From contig BSBM01000092.1 in the NCBI GenBank assembly GCA_027924585.1, positions 8,550,001-8,614,000 of the forward strand: DNA of 64,000 nt, in the 5' to 3' direction. Position numbers and translations under genes: made by a program. The stretch comes from Larix kaempferi (Eukaryota > Streptophyta > Pinopsida > Pinales > Pinaceae). The notes under the pieces are model-generated. The model searched no databases and was not told the origin of the DNA. It worked only from the letters and a program-made list of their open reading frames with translations. Positions within the stretch are counted from its first letter, which is position 1. Each line of letters opens with the position of its first letter. This document shows, in pieces, positions 11,641 through 24,800 of this stretch.

Positions 11641-12109
11641 TCAAAAGTTATCCGCTCCTTCAAGCTTATCCTCAAGCTTGGTATTGTTTGTCATCTTGAT
11701 AAGATGAGAACCTCAAATGGAAATAAAGATAACAATACTTACCAATCAAGATGCTCCAACCAAGTGCTTGCTTCAATGCCTTATGAAGTCTGCTACATGG
11801 TTGACCTAGGGTTTGTTAGAGAAACCCTAATTTTCCAACTTTGGAATCTTGCAACTATGAGTTGAGGGAAAGATGCGCCTCCCTAAGGCAAGTTGAGTAA
11901 ACCCCTCCTTCAGCCAAATCTGTGGAAAATTCAAAATTCTCGGATCTAAAAACTTCCTCCACAAAAAAATGCGCCCTCCCAGGGCTAGTTGCTTTGTCTT
12001 CCTTTTCAAGCCAATCTATGGTGAAAACCCTTCGAAACAAGAAACCCTAGTTTTCACTTCCGGCAATTTCTGCTACACAAAGTCTTCTTTCAGGCTAGTT
12101 CTAATATCA

Positions 12110-12731
12110 TGTTAGAATTTTAATACTATAGAGATGGTTATGTTAGATCTTCAAACAATTTGCATTATATCACAATAACCATACACAATAGGATCACTGA
12201 AAGATAGACAAGCACAGCATAAACAAAAGTACACAACAATTTATCCTGGGAAACCCTCTTGGTGCAGAAAACCCAGCAAACTTCTTCAGTATAGATTCGT
12301 CAGCAAGTACAATGTCAATCTTGTACAATAACCCGATAACAAAGAAACCCAAGATTAAGATGTCTTCAATGCAACTACTCTTTCTCCCAAGCAAATTTGT
12401 CTTTCTCTCTCTACTAATGTGAACAAGCTTGAGTGAGTGATATCCAAATGAGCAAGTCGCCACTCTTATTTATACTAGTCATAACATGACCTTTTTACCT
12501 AACTAGGCCGACCTATCCTTTCTTAACTGGGTCGGCTTGACTAGGGCAATTTTGCACATTGTTTGGGGTAGACTACCCATTGTTTAGGGCGGTTTACCCA
12601 CTAAGCCGACTTGTCTATTTTACTTGATTTCTTTTAGGCTTTTTACATGATCAAATACAATATGAATATTCCTCGAAGGAAGTACAATAAAATAACAATA
12701 AGAATATCTTCCGAAGTTACATTCTTCAACA
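12110..12731 (-). repeat. Copia-4 5' LTR
   Basis: This LTR is 622 bases and on the minus strand begins TGTTGAAGAATG and ends AATTCTAACA. A TATAAATAAG box lies near 12464-12474. The motif TGATATTAGAAC directly after the LTR (12098-12109) is a decayed form of TGGTATCAGAGC, the initiator-tRNA-Met primer site. Confidence 0.8.
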
Positions 12732-13046
12732 CCTTATTAGTTGTGTGCATTTATTACCTAACTCTTATCCTCTTAAATGCGTTGGGTAAATACCCCTACT
12801 TTCATTGTTTTGACTCCATGAGGCACTAATCATTTTTAAGAGGTTGCTCATGAGGTATTCTTGTATTGCTTGGTTGGTTTTGCAGGTCTACTTCACCTAC
12901 ATTAGTGACTCCCCCTTGGTCTCTAGGAGTTGACCTAAAGCGTAAGGGGTAGTGTTGTGGTGACATTGGGCGCGATTCCTTTTGTGCTTACCCTCGTAGC
13001 ACCACAATTCGGGACATTCTTCGGGGTGTTAATTTGAACGGTAACA
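12732..13046 (+). repeat. 3' end of a family C-like LTR
   Basis: No coding sequence was seen. The start resembles the family C LTR around 26056 (GACTCCATGAGGCACT here, GACTCCATAAGGCACT there). It is followed by a comparable CCCCC-rich and AGGAGT segment, and it ends GGTAACA at 13046. Copia-1 reverse transcriptase starts about 30 bases further on. I read it as the 3' end of an LTR that split copia-1 and was later split by copia-4. The left part lies outside the window. Confidence 0.45.
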
Positions 13047-13077
13047 GGGTCAAAGTAAAATTAGGTCCTCCCTTCAA

Positions 13078-13285
13078 ATGACTCCTATAGCATTTATGGT
13101 TAGTTCTTCAAATCCAAAGGATTTTCATGAGGCCCATGGTTTTGGAGAGTGGGACACCGCTATGGAAGATTAGCATAATTCTTTTTCTGAAAAATAACAC
13201 TTGGGACTTGGTCCCTCTTCCATATGGTAGAAAATTGCTTCAATCCAAGTGGGTATATCATACCAAGTATGCAGCGGATGGTACA
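13078..13285 (+). pseudogene. Copia-1 reverse transcriptase, N-terminal part
   Basis: Residues such as LKNNTWDLVPLPYGRKLL and SKWVYHTKYAADGT are the start of a Ty1/copia reverse transcriptase. An in-frame TAG near 13171 and a shift in the first part show decay. The frame is cut at ADGT by the family A LTR and continues at 52310 with LDKYKARLVAKGF, in phase once the LTR and one 5-bp duplication are removed. Confidence 0.85.
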
Positions 13286-15476
13286 TGTTATCACATCCAT
13301 AGTAGCTGGGCTACCATGGTTGCAAAGCAGATATCTGCACTTTTCTGAGCTTTGCCTTTGCACATATTCAGTGAGATCAACTATGATGAGCAGTATTGTT
13401 TTTGATCACTCACACATCAGAGCAGCCTTATATCAAATATGCAGTAGACCTTATGCCAAGGTTGAGCCTTAAGACCTCAGATTTGATGACCGAGATGACC
13501 TTTTATTCCATACAGGTATAGGGCAGTGTTCAGAGTTTCAGCAGCAGTGTTCTCAGTGGGTATAGTTGGTCCAGATTACAGATACAGATGTATGACCCAG
13601 TATATATATGATGTGCATTAGTATTATTATCTTGTTGTTTAGGTCATTTTGATAGCTTGACTTGGCATATAATAATTATAATCTGGTAGTATATATATGT
13701 TAAAATGAAATTAGTTACTATGGATTATATGGATGATTATATTACTGACATTTGGAAACTCCTGTTTTATACTCATTGGTTTTTACCTTCTTAGGAATGT
13801 GGACATTATCACTCCAGTCTTCTTGACTTGCTAACTTAGGCACCATTTTCACTTGTCTCCATCCATCCATTTGTCTTTCCCTATTATTTGATCTTTACCC
13901 TGACTTACACCTTGACTTGTGATATGGAGGACCTCCGCACTTTTGCCTCTATGTTGGACAGCATCCATGTTAAATTTGTGTCTCGAATCTGAGTTGGCAA
14001 CAAAACTTACCTTTGGTGAGTTGGATTTTATACCTTGATCTCTCTAGTCGGTTGCCCCGATGTTTGATCTTGATTGTGGAAGTCCCCATAGTTGCTTGAG
14101 TTGTGTTGGCTAAAACCTTAAGCAAATTGTACTACCTTTGGAAACATTGATATATATCTTTTGTAAATCCCAATGAAAAGGGTTGTGAAATGAAATGTAA
14201 TGAAATGTAAATGCACCCTGGATGAAAGCTGCAATTAGTTGTTCTTTTAAGCACATGCAAAATCCCAGAGGGGTCTTAAAGGCCTAAAAAGCAATGGATA
14301 AATGTATGCTAAATCTAAAGATTGCTGGCCAGGAAATTATATGAAATGAAATGAAAGGTACAACTAAAGCAGTGGTTAAGTATATGCCAAATCTAAAGAC
14401 TGCTGACCTTATATGAAATTTTCCTCATTGAGCCTGCAGGTTATGATATGAGATGGAGCAAGGGACAGCTAATTCTAAGTGTCCCCTAGAACCTCAAGTT
14501 ACGGTTAGTCGTGCACCTAGTTCACGGCGGTTCTAGTAGTCGACATTTTGCCAAGGTTGAATAAGCACTTCTCTAAACAACTTACACATTTGTGAGACAC
14601 CGCCATTCCTTGTGTATTCTTTGTTCAACACATGCTTAAGTGTGTAACACCATTTCCCTTATCCAAAGTATCACAGTGTCAAGTCAGTCAAGTCATCCCC
14701 TTTTGGCCTAGCCTTGCATCCTTAGCCTTCACCCTCTGCTAGCAAATTGATCATGTCTGCTAATGAGTATATTCTTGAGGTTCTCTTTGAAAGTAAATTA
14801 TTAATTAACCTACTATTATTTATTAACTGCCAGTGAAATAATGATTAATGTTTTAAAGTCTTGCTATGAAAATGATTTAAAGAGCATGTCTTGACTCTTA
14901 ACCATTTGCACTTGCGGCAGCAAGCTTCTTTAGCCTGGGTCATATTTTGATCAGTTTTACCAAGGTCATCCTTGGGATCCAAGATGAGATGGACCACTTA
15001 TATTGTATGATGTTGATCTATGGTCCTTTATATACCTTTTGATAACTCCATATGATGGGCACAAGTTTCAAATGATGATTGATGTAGTTTTTATTGATTA
15101 ATATTATTTCCAAATCATCATATTTTTACTTGTTCGGGTACTCATCTCTAGTGGATTTGGGTCTTTTGGATCCATTGAGACACTTATATTTCAGTTTCAG
15201 GCACTCCCAGATATGATTTGAGCAGTTTTTCACCTATTGACCAGTTTGGCCATGTTGATGTGGCATGTTCAGTTGATGCATTGGAGGCACGTCATTGCCT
15301 AAGGTGCTACAGAGGAAAGGGGTGGTCCAGCCACTTGTTATTACCATATTACCCCCCTTCCAGACATGATGGTACAATCAAGTTTTGTGTCCGAGCACTA
15401 GGCAGTGGGCTGTGGGCAATTTGGTGGTTTTCAGGTGGAATAAAAAGGTCATTAAGGAATTCGATTTGGGCATAAG

Positions 15477-16058
15477 TGTTGAAATATTGTAACTTCGAAG
15501 AATATTCTATTGTATTTTATTGTTGTAATTTATTCGGAAATGTTTTATTCCTCCGTCGGGATGTTATTATTGTATTTGGTTATGTAAAGTCATTGAGGTA
15601 AATCCTCCCTTGTAAGTCAGGGCAATAGATACCCCTAGAGTCAAATGTAATGGGGTTTTTAAGTCCCCTAGAGGAGTCGGCCCAGTCAGCATTAAGTTGA
15701 GTGGTTAAGTTGTTGGGGCCGACCTAGTTAGGGAAAAAGTCAAGTGGAAGATTAAGTATAAATAGGAGTGATGTGCTCCTCATTTGGACACAGAGACTCA
15801 CTTGTGTAAATCGCATAAGAGAGAGAGAGAGATGTGCAAGGAGAAGGAGCACTTGTTTGGGGTTTTGTCTTCGTACTCTTGATCATCTATATTGAGGAAG
15901 TTTTGCTGGGTTTTCTTCCCCTAAAGGGTTTCCCAAGATAAAATTGTGTCTCGTGTTTATGTTGTGCTTGTTATTCTTTCAGTGATCCTGTATATGCTAT
16001 TGTTGTGAAATTGAATTGAATACTGATGTTATCTATCTTAGCATATTGAATCTTAACA
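15477..16058 (+). repeat. Copia-2 5' LTR
   Basis: This LTR is 582 bases, from TGTTGAAATATTG to GAATCTTAACA. The TATA box TATAAATAG is at 15757-15765. A short GA microsatellite follows near 15820, probably in the transcribed part. Its partner is at 49931-50516. Confidence 0.95.
15757..15765 (+). promoter_or_regulatory. TATA box of copia-2 5' LTR
   Basis: TATAAATAG is conserved at 50211-50219 in the 3' LTR, and related boxes occur in the copia-3 and copia-4 LTRs. It would start the element's full-length RNA. Confidence 0.7.
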
Positions 16059-16070
16059 TGGTATCAGAGC
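16059..16070 (+). other. Copia-2 primer binding site
   Basis: TGGTATCAGAGC directly follows the 5' LTR. It is complementary to the 3' end of plant initiator tRNA-Met, the usual primer for copia minus-strand DNA synthesis. Confidence 0.92.
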
Positions 16071-16201
16071 TAGCCTAAAAGAAAGAAATGTATGGCATTT
16101 ACGACACTTGTTTCACTTGCGACAATTTGAAAGCTAGGTCTTTGTATAGCAAAAACTAATCATCGTGGAACTTTCTCTATAAATCTTTTTTGCGAGGGTT
16201 C

Positions 16202-19200
16202 TGTTATCACATATATAGTAGTCGGGCTACCATACATTATTTTTTTGATTCCAGTACACTATTCAGCCAGTTCCCTTGCATTGAGATGCTGAGATGAGCA
16301 TCTATATTGGATCACTATCAGATTTTGGACAGTATATATTCCCCATGCCATGACTGAGTCTCAGGACACTCAGAGAGATGACTGATGTAGCTATTATACC
16401 ATTTGTACATGAGCAGTCAGTAGCGCCCAGAGTTATAGTAGCATTTTCAGAGAACAGATGATGGTTTAGAGGATGTGCATTCAGGTATATGACTCAGCAG
16501 GTATATCATGGTGTTATGGTTATATTGATTTTATATTCATCCTTATGGCATGTCTTAGCATTTAGTATCATGATCTGGCGATCATATAGATATGTGGACC
16601 TAGTTGATCTTGTTATATATATATATATATATTATATTGTCCCTACTCAGACTTAGAAGTTCACTATTCATACTCATTGGTTTTACCCTCCTTAGGGAGA
16701 ATAGAGGTGATCATTCCACCATACCTTGGCTTGCTAGTGTTGGCTCCATTATTCATTGTCTTCATCCATCCATTACCTACCTTTTAGTTTATGACCCTGA
16801 CTTACTACCTAACTAGTGGCATGGAGGACCTTTCCCCACTGTAGCCTCTGTATTGGATGAGCTTCCCTGTTTATTGTGTCTCGGCTTTGAGTTGGTGACA
16901 AAACTTACCTATGGTGAGTTGGATTTCCTTGAGAAATCCCTCTAGTCACTAAAGTTGTGTTGGCTAAACCTGAAACTTTTAGTGCTGCCATGAATACAAA
17001 GTATGGGAAATGAAATGTTATATCTTGTATGAAAATCCCATTCATGCAATGTCTTTCTAAACACACATGAATGAAAAGCAAGCCAAATGAAAATGGCTAT
17101 GAAATAAAATGTTATATCTTTTGTGAAATGTAAATACCTAGGTAAACAAGCTGTCTGTGACACACCTAGAAGTGCTTAGGTAAACAAGCGCCTTAAAAAC
17201 ACACTTGCAGCAAAAAGCCTAAATAAATGTAAATCTATGCAATGTGTTTATAAACACACATAGATCAAAGGCTGTGGAAACTGTAGGCCCAAAAAGCAAT
17301 GAAACTCAAATGCTATATCAAAATGATTGCTGGCCTCTTTTGTATTATGGATTGTGCGCATCTGTTAAAGGTGAATAAATACTCTTTGAACAACTTATCC
17401 ATTTGTGAGACACCGCCATTCCCTGTGTTGTTGCTCATTCAGTATATGCTTTGGTGTGTATTCCTTTTCCCATATCCAAAGTGTCACAATGTTGAGTCAG
17501 TAAGTCATCCCTTGGCCTAGCCAGTTTATTTTGAGCCTTCACCCTTCACTAGCAAATTGATCACAACTATGAAGTGAGTATGGTCTTGAAAGTCTAGTCT
17601 GAATCATAATAATAATTAATGACATTATATATTTGTTGGTAGATCGCCAGTAATGATTACTTTTTGTTATAATTGCTATTTGAATGAATTGTAGAGCATG
17701 CATTAACCTTTGACACTTTGCAGCAGCTTCTAATGATAGTCTGAGTTATATTTGGTCATGTTGACTTGGTTAAACCTAGTTTGACCAAGGTCAACCACAG
17801 GACATGAGATAATTAGACCTTATGATGATACAGACAGATGATATATGGTCTATGTACATGTACATGATGGTTCTATGCATCAGATGCAGGGTTATTATGA
17901 TGATTTATGGGTTTCAGCATTATTTGATCATTTACAAATTATTATTATTTCACCTGTTCGGGATATTGGATATATTATATGATCATGCAGAGATCCATAT
18001 AGTGTATGAGTACACATCTTGGATAGATTTGGACCTTCTGAGTCCAATGAGACAGTCTACTTTCAGTTCCAGGTAGTTACAGTGATGATTAAGCCTCAGT
18101 AGGCTATCCCAGTGTAGTTTTGCTCTGTCGGAGACCCTGTCAGAGCAAAGATGGATTTTATTTGGTTCACCTAGGGCGCTGTGCATGGAGGGGGTGGTCC
18201 AGCCACTTGATTTTACCATATTACCCCCCTCCCAGACACACTGGTGCCCTCACCTTGACAGCACAGGCACTCCAGGAGGTAGTTTGGGCAGTTTCACGCT
18301 TCCCGAGGCAGTTCAAAATCGGTAGAAATGGCTACAGAGGAATTCGATTTGGGCTACTGAGGCAAAGTTTTGGCATGGGATGATCAATGATGATGAGTGG
18401 GATGTCTTCCACACCTTCTCTAGCAGTTTCAGCTTCATCGGGACCCACATCCATCACTTATGGCATTTTCTGATGATTTTTGGAGCCTCCTAAGGCTCAC
18501 GATTTGTCCATAGAGGCACGATTTGGTACTTTGATGACTATTTTATTATTCTTGTGCTATGGGGATTGACCAAGGGTGTCTAAAATTACCCCTTGGACCC
18601 ACCATGAGCTAGTTGTTATATTTTGTCATCATGATTTGGCGGGATCCCCTCTCCTAGGGCGATTTTGTCCACTTATTGTAATATTTTATTAGTGATCCAT
18701 GTATTTTATTGTTGAGCTCATCTCAACCATTGATTAAATCTTTTGATCTTTTAATCTTAGCCACTCATTCAAAAAGTGGTTAGATTGTGGACTCTCTCCC
18801 TCCTATTTAAAGGAGAGAGCTTCTCATTGTAAAGGGAACTTTTGGCTCTGGATTATTGGAATAGAAAATTATTATTGCATCTATCTCCAATGTTGTGGTG
18901 AATGCTTTAGGAGTTCGTTCGTTGATTCTTCCTTTGCACTGAGTTATTGGAGATATTGTCTTGCCATATTTTTGTACCATTTTTTGCATCTACAGGTGGA
19001 GGCCGAATTCATTCAAGGAGGACATATTGGTAGGGGAGGACCCTCCCTACTTCTTCTTTGGGTTTCTTCATTGGTAACAGGGAGTATTATTGTCCCAGGA
19101 CCTTCTATTTCATGTTACATTTGCACTTCGCTTGTATTTCCTCCATACTTGACCTTTCTGATTGAAATCGCTTTCCTTGGATTGACAGGTAGAGGAGGTC

Positions 19201-20750
19201 GCACTTGTGGGCTAGGACATCATTTCGGCAAGCAAATTCAACAATCTCTCATTTAATCTTTACGGGAGTCTTCCTCAACAACAAGGCATCTCATCCACTC
19301 ACTCAAGTATGATCTCAAGGTAATTTCTCTTTCCATGATCTATCCATTTGTCTAAATGCTTCAAACCCTAATTAATTAAAACCCCCATTTTTACATTTTC
19401 TCAGATCTACAAAGATCTAGTGGCTGCTTGGGTAAGACATTTAAAACCCACCTCTATAGTATCCACGGCAACCCGGATCTATAGTTTGGTGAGGATTGGC
19501 CTCCATTTGACCCCCTTCCCAAGGCAACTTAGCCTCTCCAAGTGAGGTCGCACTCCCTGGATTGGGTGAGTTAACCTAGATCTAGTACGTGGCTAGTTGA
19601 GATTTCACTTGATCTACAATCTACACATCCAATAACCTACCCCTAGACTGTCACTTTAGTGATTTCTACCTTGTGGGCCCTATTCCTCATTTTAAGGGTT
19701 GAACCCCTTTTTGGACCACTTGGTGACATATCCAATCTCAGATCTACTGAGATTTAGCCACTGGATTGCCTTGATTCTCTAGATCCACATTGATACTTGC
19801 ATAAACTACTTGGATCGATATTTTAGTGGCCATTGGACTTGACTTGATCCCATTTATCATGCTTTTGGCCCTCCTTGGGGAAGGTCGCACTCCTTGGGGA
19901 ATTTGAGTTTGTCCAATTGTAGGACGTGGGTAGTTGAGATTTCGGTGGATTTGGAATAAGCATACCTCGAAACCTATGTCTAGTATGTCATTTTGTGAAA
20001 TCTTGCCTTGGGGGTAGCATTCCTTGTTTTAAGGGATTGTTGTCCACTTGGGTCACATCATGAACTATTAGATCTAGAAAGATCCAACCATCATACCTTT
20101 AGTAGCCCACTTGTCTTATGTCATAGGGGTCATGATCTACAAGCTAACCTCTTTTTGACTCCATTTGTCCCAATTCCCAAGGCACTGATCTTTCTCCAAG
20201 CTCATTCGACTTTCCTAGATTGTTGGGTTAACTTGTGGTTGATCCTTGTCTTGGTTGCTTGAACCCCTTGATATTGTCATATCTTGTAATCAAGCTTGTC
20301 TCTGGTACTGGTTAGCCCCAATTCAACCCTTAACTACCCTGCATTGGACACGGTTCCCAAGGCAGTGGATTTTCTCACAATTGACTAGTACTTTAATCCT
20401 GGATCTTACTTCAAATACTATAAGTCACTCTCACATCCACAATGAACCAAAGCTTTACTCATTAAACCCCTTATTCATCTAGTGACTTTATCCTTAGATC
20501 TAGGGTTCACCATACACCTTACATACTTCACTTATACTTGACTTGATCTGGTGTTTTGGTTTGATCTCTCATGTCGGGAGTAGATCTGGGTCTCCCCCTT
20601 TGTTGTCTTGGGCTAGATAACATAAAGTGAAGATTGCCTCGATTGGCATGACAACCATCCATTGGGAGTCGAGGCTATCTTGGTTGCCCCTCCCTTCTGC
20701 CATCCATCTTGGATCTATCTCTAGGGGCACCTACAAGTTTGGTGATAACA
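16202..20750 (+). repeat. Solo LTR, family A, in copia-2 leader
   Basis: This is 4549 bases, from TGTTATCACATATATAGTAG to TTTGGTGATAACA, with perfect duplications GGTTC at 16197-16201 and 20751-20755. It has an AT dinucleotide run near 16615-16632. The promoter is TATTTAAAG at 18804-18812, followed by CATTGTAAAGGGA. It is the inverted partner of 41674-48769; for example, 20008-20262 is nearly the complement of a stretch within 42136-42444. That similarity reflects shared LTR ancestry, not a gene. Confidence 0.95.
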
Positions 20751-20755
20751 GGTTC

Positions 20756-21811
20756 AAGATCTGAAACTTCCACAGGACGAAGAATAGACATAGATGTACC
20801 TAGTGTAGAAGAATTCGCCCCAAATTCGTTGTACTTTGTGAGATATGATCCATGCAAGATAGGGTTTCTGTCGCTTCCAGAATGCAGCCCTAAACAGGTG
20901 ACCTAGGAAAAAAGGTCATATCTTGGGCTAGGAAGCTCCAAATGGAATTCTGTAAAAAGTGACAATTAGGGCACGGACTGTAGTTTCACGGGTCTGAATG
21001 TCAAAGGCCGAAGTTGAAACAGTGACACGTGGCACGCCGTACAAGTTCGCTATGCTGTTTCAACCCATAAACAGGTCATGTTGGGAAACTTAGCATATCT
21101 CTCTCATGGAGAATCCAATGAAGCTAAAATCTGTGGGGTTGGAAAGATGACAAGTCAGGCTACCACAAGCCGAAGTTTCAAACCCTAAGGATCTGAAATT
21201 TCAGAGATACACCAGGAACAATAAGGCACATCTGAAATAGCTCAACGGAGGAAATCAAAGAAGAAGAGGAAGAAGTTCTCACTTAGGGTTTTCAGTTTTT
21301 AGGTGTGGCAGGACCTGATACAATGTTGGAGGCACATGATGCAACCTTGTCAACTTTGAAAATGGATTTGGAATCCCTTCATCATAGATATTAATCTTCC
21401 ATCAAAATGTTGTGGGAGGAAGGAGATTAAAAATTAGGGTTTTTGGGTTCTACAAGTAAGAAGAAACCCTAGCAAAGTTGGGAGACTCATAGGGCAGCAA
21501 TGAAGGAGGTTTAAATAGCACTGGTATTCTATCATCCTAGCACCATGGATCTATATAAGATGTTTACAAGTGATCTACCTTGTAAGATTAGGGTTTTACC
21601 CTTATAGAGAAGACTACAAGCAATCTCGACAGGTATGACTTGAGATGCAGGTATGTTTTGAAATTAGTTTTTATTTATCTGATGATTAAGTTCATGATAT
21701 GTTTACCTGCATATGATTAAGGATAGTACAATCATAATCAATTTTTAGGATTGTATGATCACCTTAGTAAAAGTATGAATGCATGCGAATGATAGAAGAC
21801 ATTCATTGATT
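20756..21811 (+). other. Copia-2 leader and 5' interior
   Basis: This is native copia-2 sequence between two nested LTRs. No long reading frame was found. Around 21605-21720 it matches the complement of copia-3 near 63370-63480, sharing ACAAGC.ATCTCGACAGGTATGA and the following 100 bases. In copia-3 that junction follows gag-like residues, so this marks where gag coding stops and the shared non-coding block begins. Confidence 0.65.
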
Positions 21812-21816
21812 AGGGT

Positions 21817-24800
21817 TGTTATCAACTGATTTGTACAATAGTTGAAACCTTATTGAGCCGCCAGTGTTGGAACACATCAGTGTTCACTTCCAGAGTATCT
21901 GGGTTTCATATATTTGGGTCTAGCCAGTTTTGTTTTTGAGTCGACATGACCATGGCCCCATGGGGGTTTGTAATACAGTGTGCTAGTAGGGTCTGAGTGG
22001 CTCGGTTCCCCATGACTGGATTAAACAACTAAGGTATTCCAGGGAGTTTTTTTCACCGTCAGATTATACTTTGCTTCAGGCGAGATATAATCTTTTGGTT
22101 TTTCTCCCGCTTCCTCCAAAGCTGGAATGCTCGATTTTGGAAATTTTTGCCATGGGGGGTTATTAGGGTCCAACTATAATGTATAAACCTACTAGACACT
22201 ATTAGAATAGGTTCTGGTCATGTCCTAAGTCTCTAGGACCCCCAGAAAAAATTTCGAAAAAATTTTACCAGACGCGTCGGAATTGGGGTTTTTAATATTT
22301 TAATTATTTTTAAATTTTAATTAAATTTCTCTATAGTTTAAATAGAGAAATTTGAGTCTGTAATATGTCAGTCATCCGAGGTCCGAATTTAGTGATCGAT
22401 GGCTCATTTCATAAGCCAAAAATCACACATGACCTATGGAGCAGGTAAACCCAACTTTCGGATGTCAATTCAGCCTCATAATTAATATTTTCTCTACAAA
22501 GTCATTTACAGAGAAATTATTAATTAAAATAATAAAATTGAATATTTTGGAGACAATCCAAATCTCTCCAAAATTAATCAATTTGATTAAAATAAAGGGC
22601 TAAATGACATGGCAATAGACATTTATGAGGATTCCAATCAACTCCAAGTGATTCCAGTCAACTATCCAGTCACCAGCAAGAGATCTCCTTGAGCCAGTTC
22701 GCCCTCTTCCATGCAAAAGTCGATTTGGTGTGTTGTCAGTTAGTAAATGGGTTGGTTGGTTTGCATTTAAGACTAGGGTGGGCGCCCTCATGACTCATAC
22801 AATCACCAAGCTTGGCTCTCCTTTGTCATTCGAATTAGTGCCTACCACCATTCCACATGTCATCCCACCAACCAACTCGCCCTCCTCTCAATCCTCACGT
22901 CAATCCTCATTAGCTCACGTGGATCCTAGTTGGGGTTTGTCTATTGGTTAGTCCATGCAATCACCATTAGATTGGCTCCTCTACCATTCGAATTAGCACC
23001 TACCAAACCTCCACTTGCCATCCATCATCTAGCTCGCACCTCCTCAAAGCTCATGTCATTCCTACCTCAAGCTCACGTTTATCCTTGTTGTAACTCGTTT
23101 ATTGGATGGTGATACACTCATACCTACCATTAGAGTCGAGCTTGCCACCTCTTCCATTTCACCTACCACAAACTCGAGTTGTGATGCCAAGCCTTGCTTT
23201 GATTGGAATTCAAACCACTTGTCTTTGCCAATTCGACCTAGGGTTTAGCATCTTGGATTTTACTATAAAGAGAGGCCCTTTGGGGTTATTATCTCATGGA
23301 TTTTTGGATGTAAAGTTACTCTGCCATTTTTGTGATTACAAGCTATTGGCTTAAGGAAATAAAGTTAGACTTTGGAGGTCCATGCGATTTGTGCAACATT
23401 GATGAATGCTTATCTTGAGAGGTGATCTCTTTCTATGCTTTCAATTTAAATGCTTATGTGATTGATCAAATAACTAGCTTTAGAAGTCTATATTCTAGAA
23501 CATAAGATCTACCATTTGCGGTTTGCAATTTGGTTTATTATGCAATGTTTATCAATGAGTTATATGAATAGGATGTATTCGGTTGTACTAGCATTTATAT
23601 AACCTTGGTTTTCGTAGCATACTAGTCATATATTTGATCTCACTTTGGCATTGAGTTGTTTGTCTTTGAATAGGTTTCTCCAGGTGTAGGGGGGTGTGAG
23701 CTCGGTTGCATGTAGCCCATCTTCACCATCACAAGTGATTTTTTAACATTGTTGTCTTTCCAGGATCTATAAGAAGTTGAGTTTGTTTCAAGAGGAAGCA
23801 CAAAGAGTTTTGCTCTAAGATCCATCCATTTATCAAAATATTCTCAAAATTGGTTACTTTGTTACTTTAGGCTATCTTCTTCAAGCCTTCTTGTTTTCTC
23901 TTTGAACCTTTGTATTGACTTGCTAAGCCTTTCTATCCCTTCCTAGATCTTGATCCAAGATTGTTGTTTGCCTTTTCAAGCCATAGATTAGCTAGCCATA
24001 AGGTTGAAGTTCCTTCAACCTTGGGGAATAGCTTGGGATTTGTTCCCTTGTGCTCTCTTCAACACTTGTTGTCGGCGTATCACTGGTTAACCGGAGGATT
24101 TCCAAGACAATGTTTTTACCCTCTCAAGTGTTCCACTTGTAACTCTTGCTCTTGTTTTGCTAGTCCATTCCTCCTTGCCCTGATCTTTTCCCTTCTCCCA
24201 TTCGTTTTTCATCATCTCTTTTATCTTCTTCTCCTCTTTACTTCCCATTCGTTTTTGCCTTTGGTTTGTGCCTTCTCCCCTCCTCGTCCATCTCTCTTCA
24301 TGCCCTAAAACATAAACACATAACAAAAACATAAAAGTTGTTAGTAGTACCTTGTTACATTGACTTAACGTTGGTATTTAGATCTCATACTATGCTAGGT
24401 GGTAGTTAGTTTTGTTTAAATTTTAATAGCTAGTTACATTGTTTTCAAAATTACTAGTGTAGATCTTATCTCTTGTTGATTATCTAGTTCCATTTTGTCA
24501 CTATACTAATCCACTATTTTCCATTTTGGTTGAGTTCATTGGCTGCCATCTAAAACAATGAGTTGACTGTCATGAAATAAAAGTCCATTGGCTGCCATCT
24601 AAAACAATTTTTCAAAGTAAAAGTCAAAGAGACTTTTGATCTAAGAAGCCATCAAGACAAGAGGAAGCATTGAACCAAAAAGATTAGTATTATCCTTTGT
24701 AATAAATCATAGAAGTTTGTTTCAAGTTTTTACAAGTTATTTCTTTCAAAGTCCCTACAAGGGTTTCATTCCCAAGGGCAATTGTACTCTCATAATAAAG

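Larger units (their letters stand above)
11359..12731 (-). mobile_element. Copia-4: Ty1/copia 5' part (LTR, leader, gag start)
   Basis: Read on the minus strand, an LTR (12731 to 12110) is followed by a primer-binding-like TGATATTAGAAC, a leader, then gag. The gypsy element interrupts gag at 11358; the rest of copia-4 must lie left of the window. The LTR ends (TGTTGAAG and TCTAACA) and early sequence (AACTTCGGAAG) resemble those of copia-2 and copia-3. This element is older than the gypsy element inside it. Confidence 0.8.

Noticed and set aside
24087-24332. Lys/Glu-rich 81-residue frame on the minus strand.
   Set aside because: It is the antisense of a pyrimidine-rich stretch within a solo LTR; no similarity and no conservation in the other family C copy.
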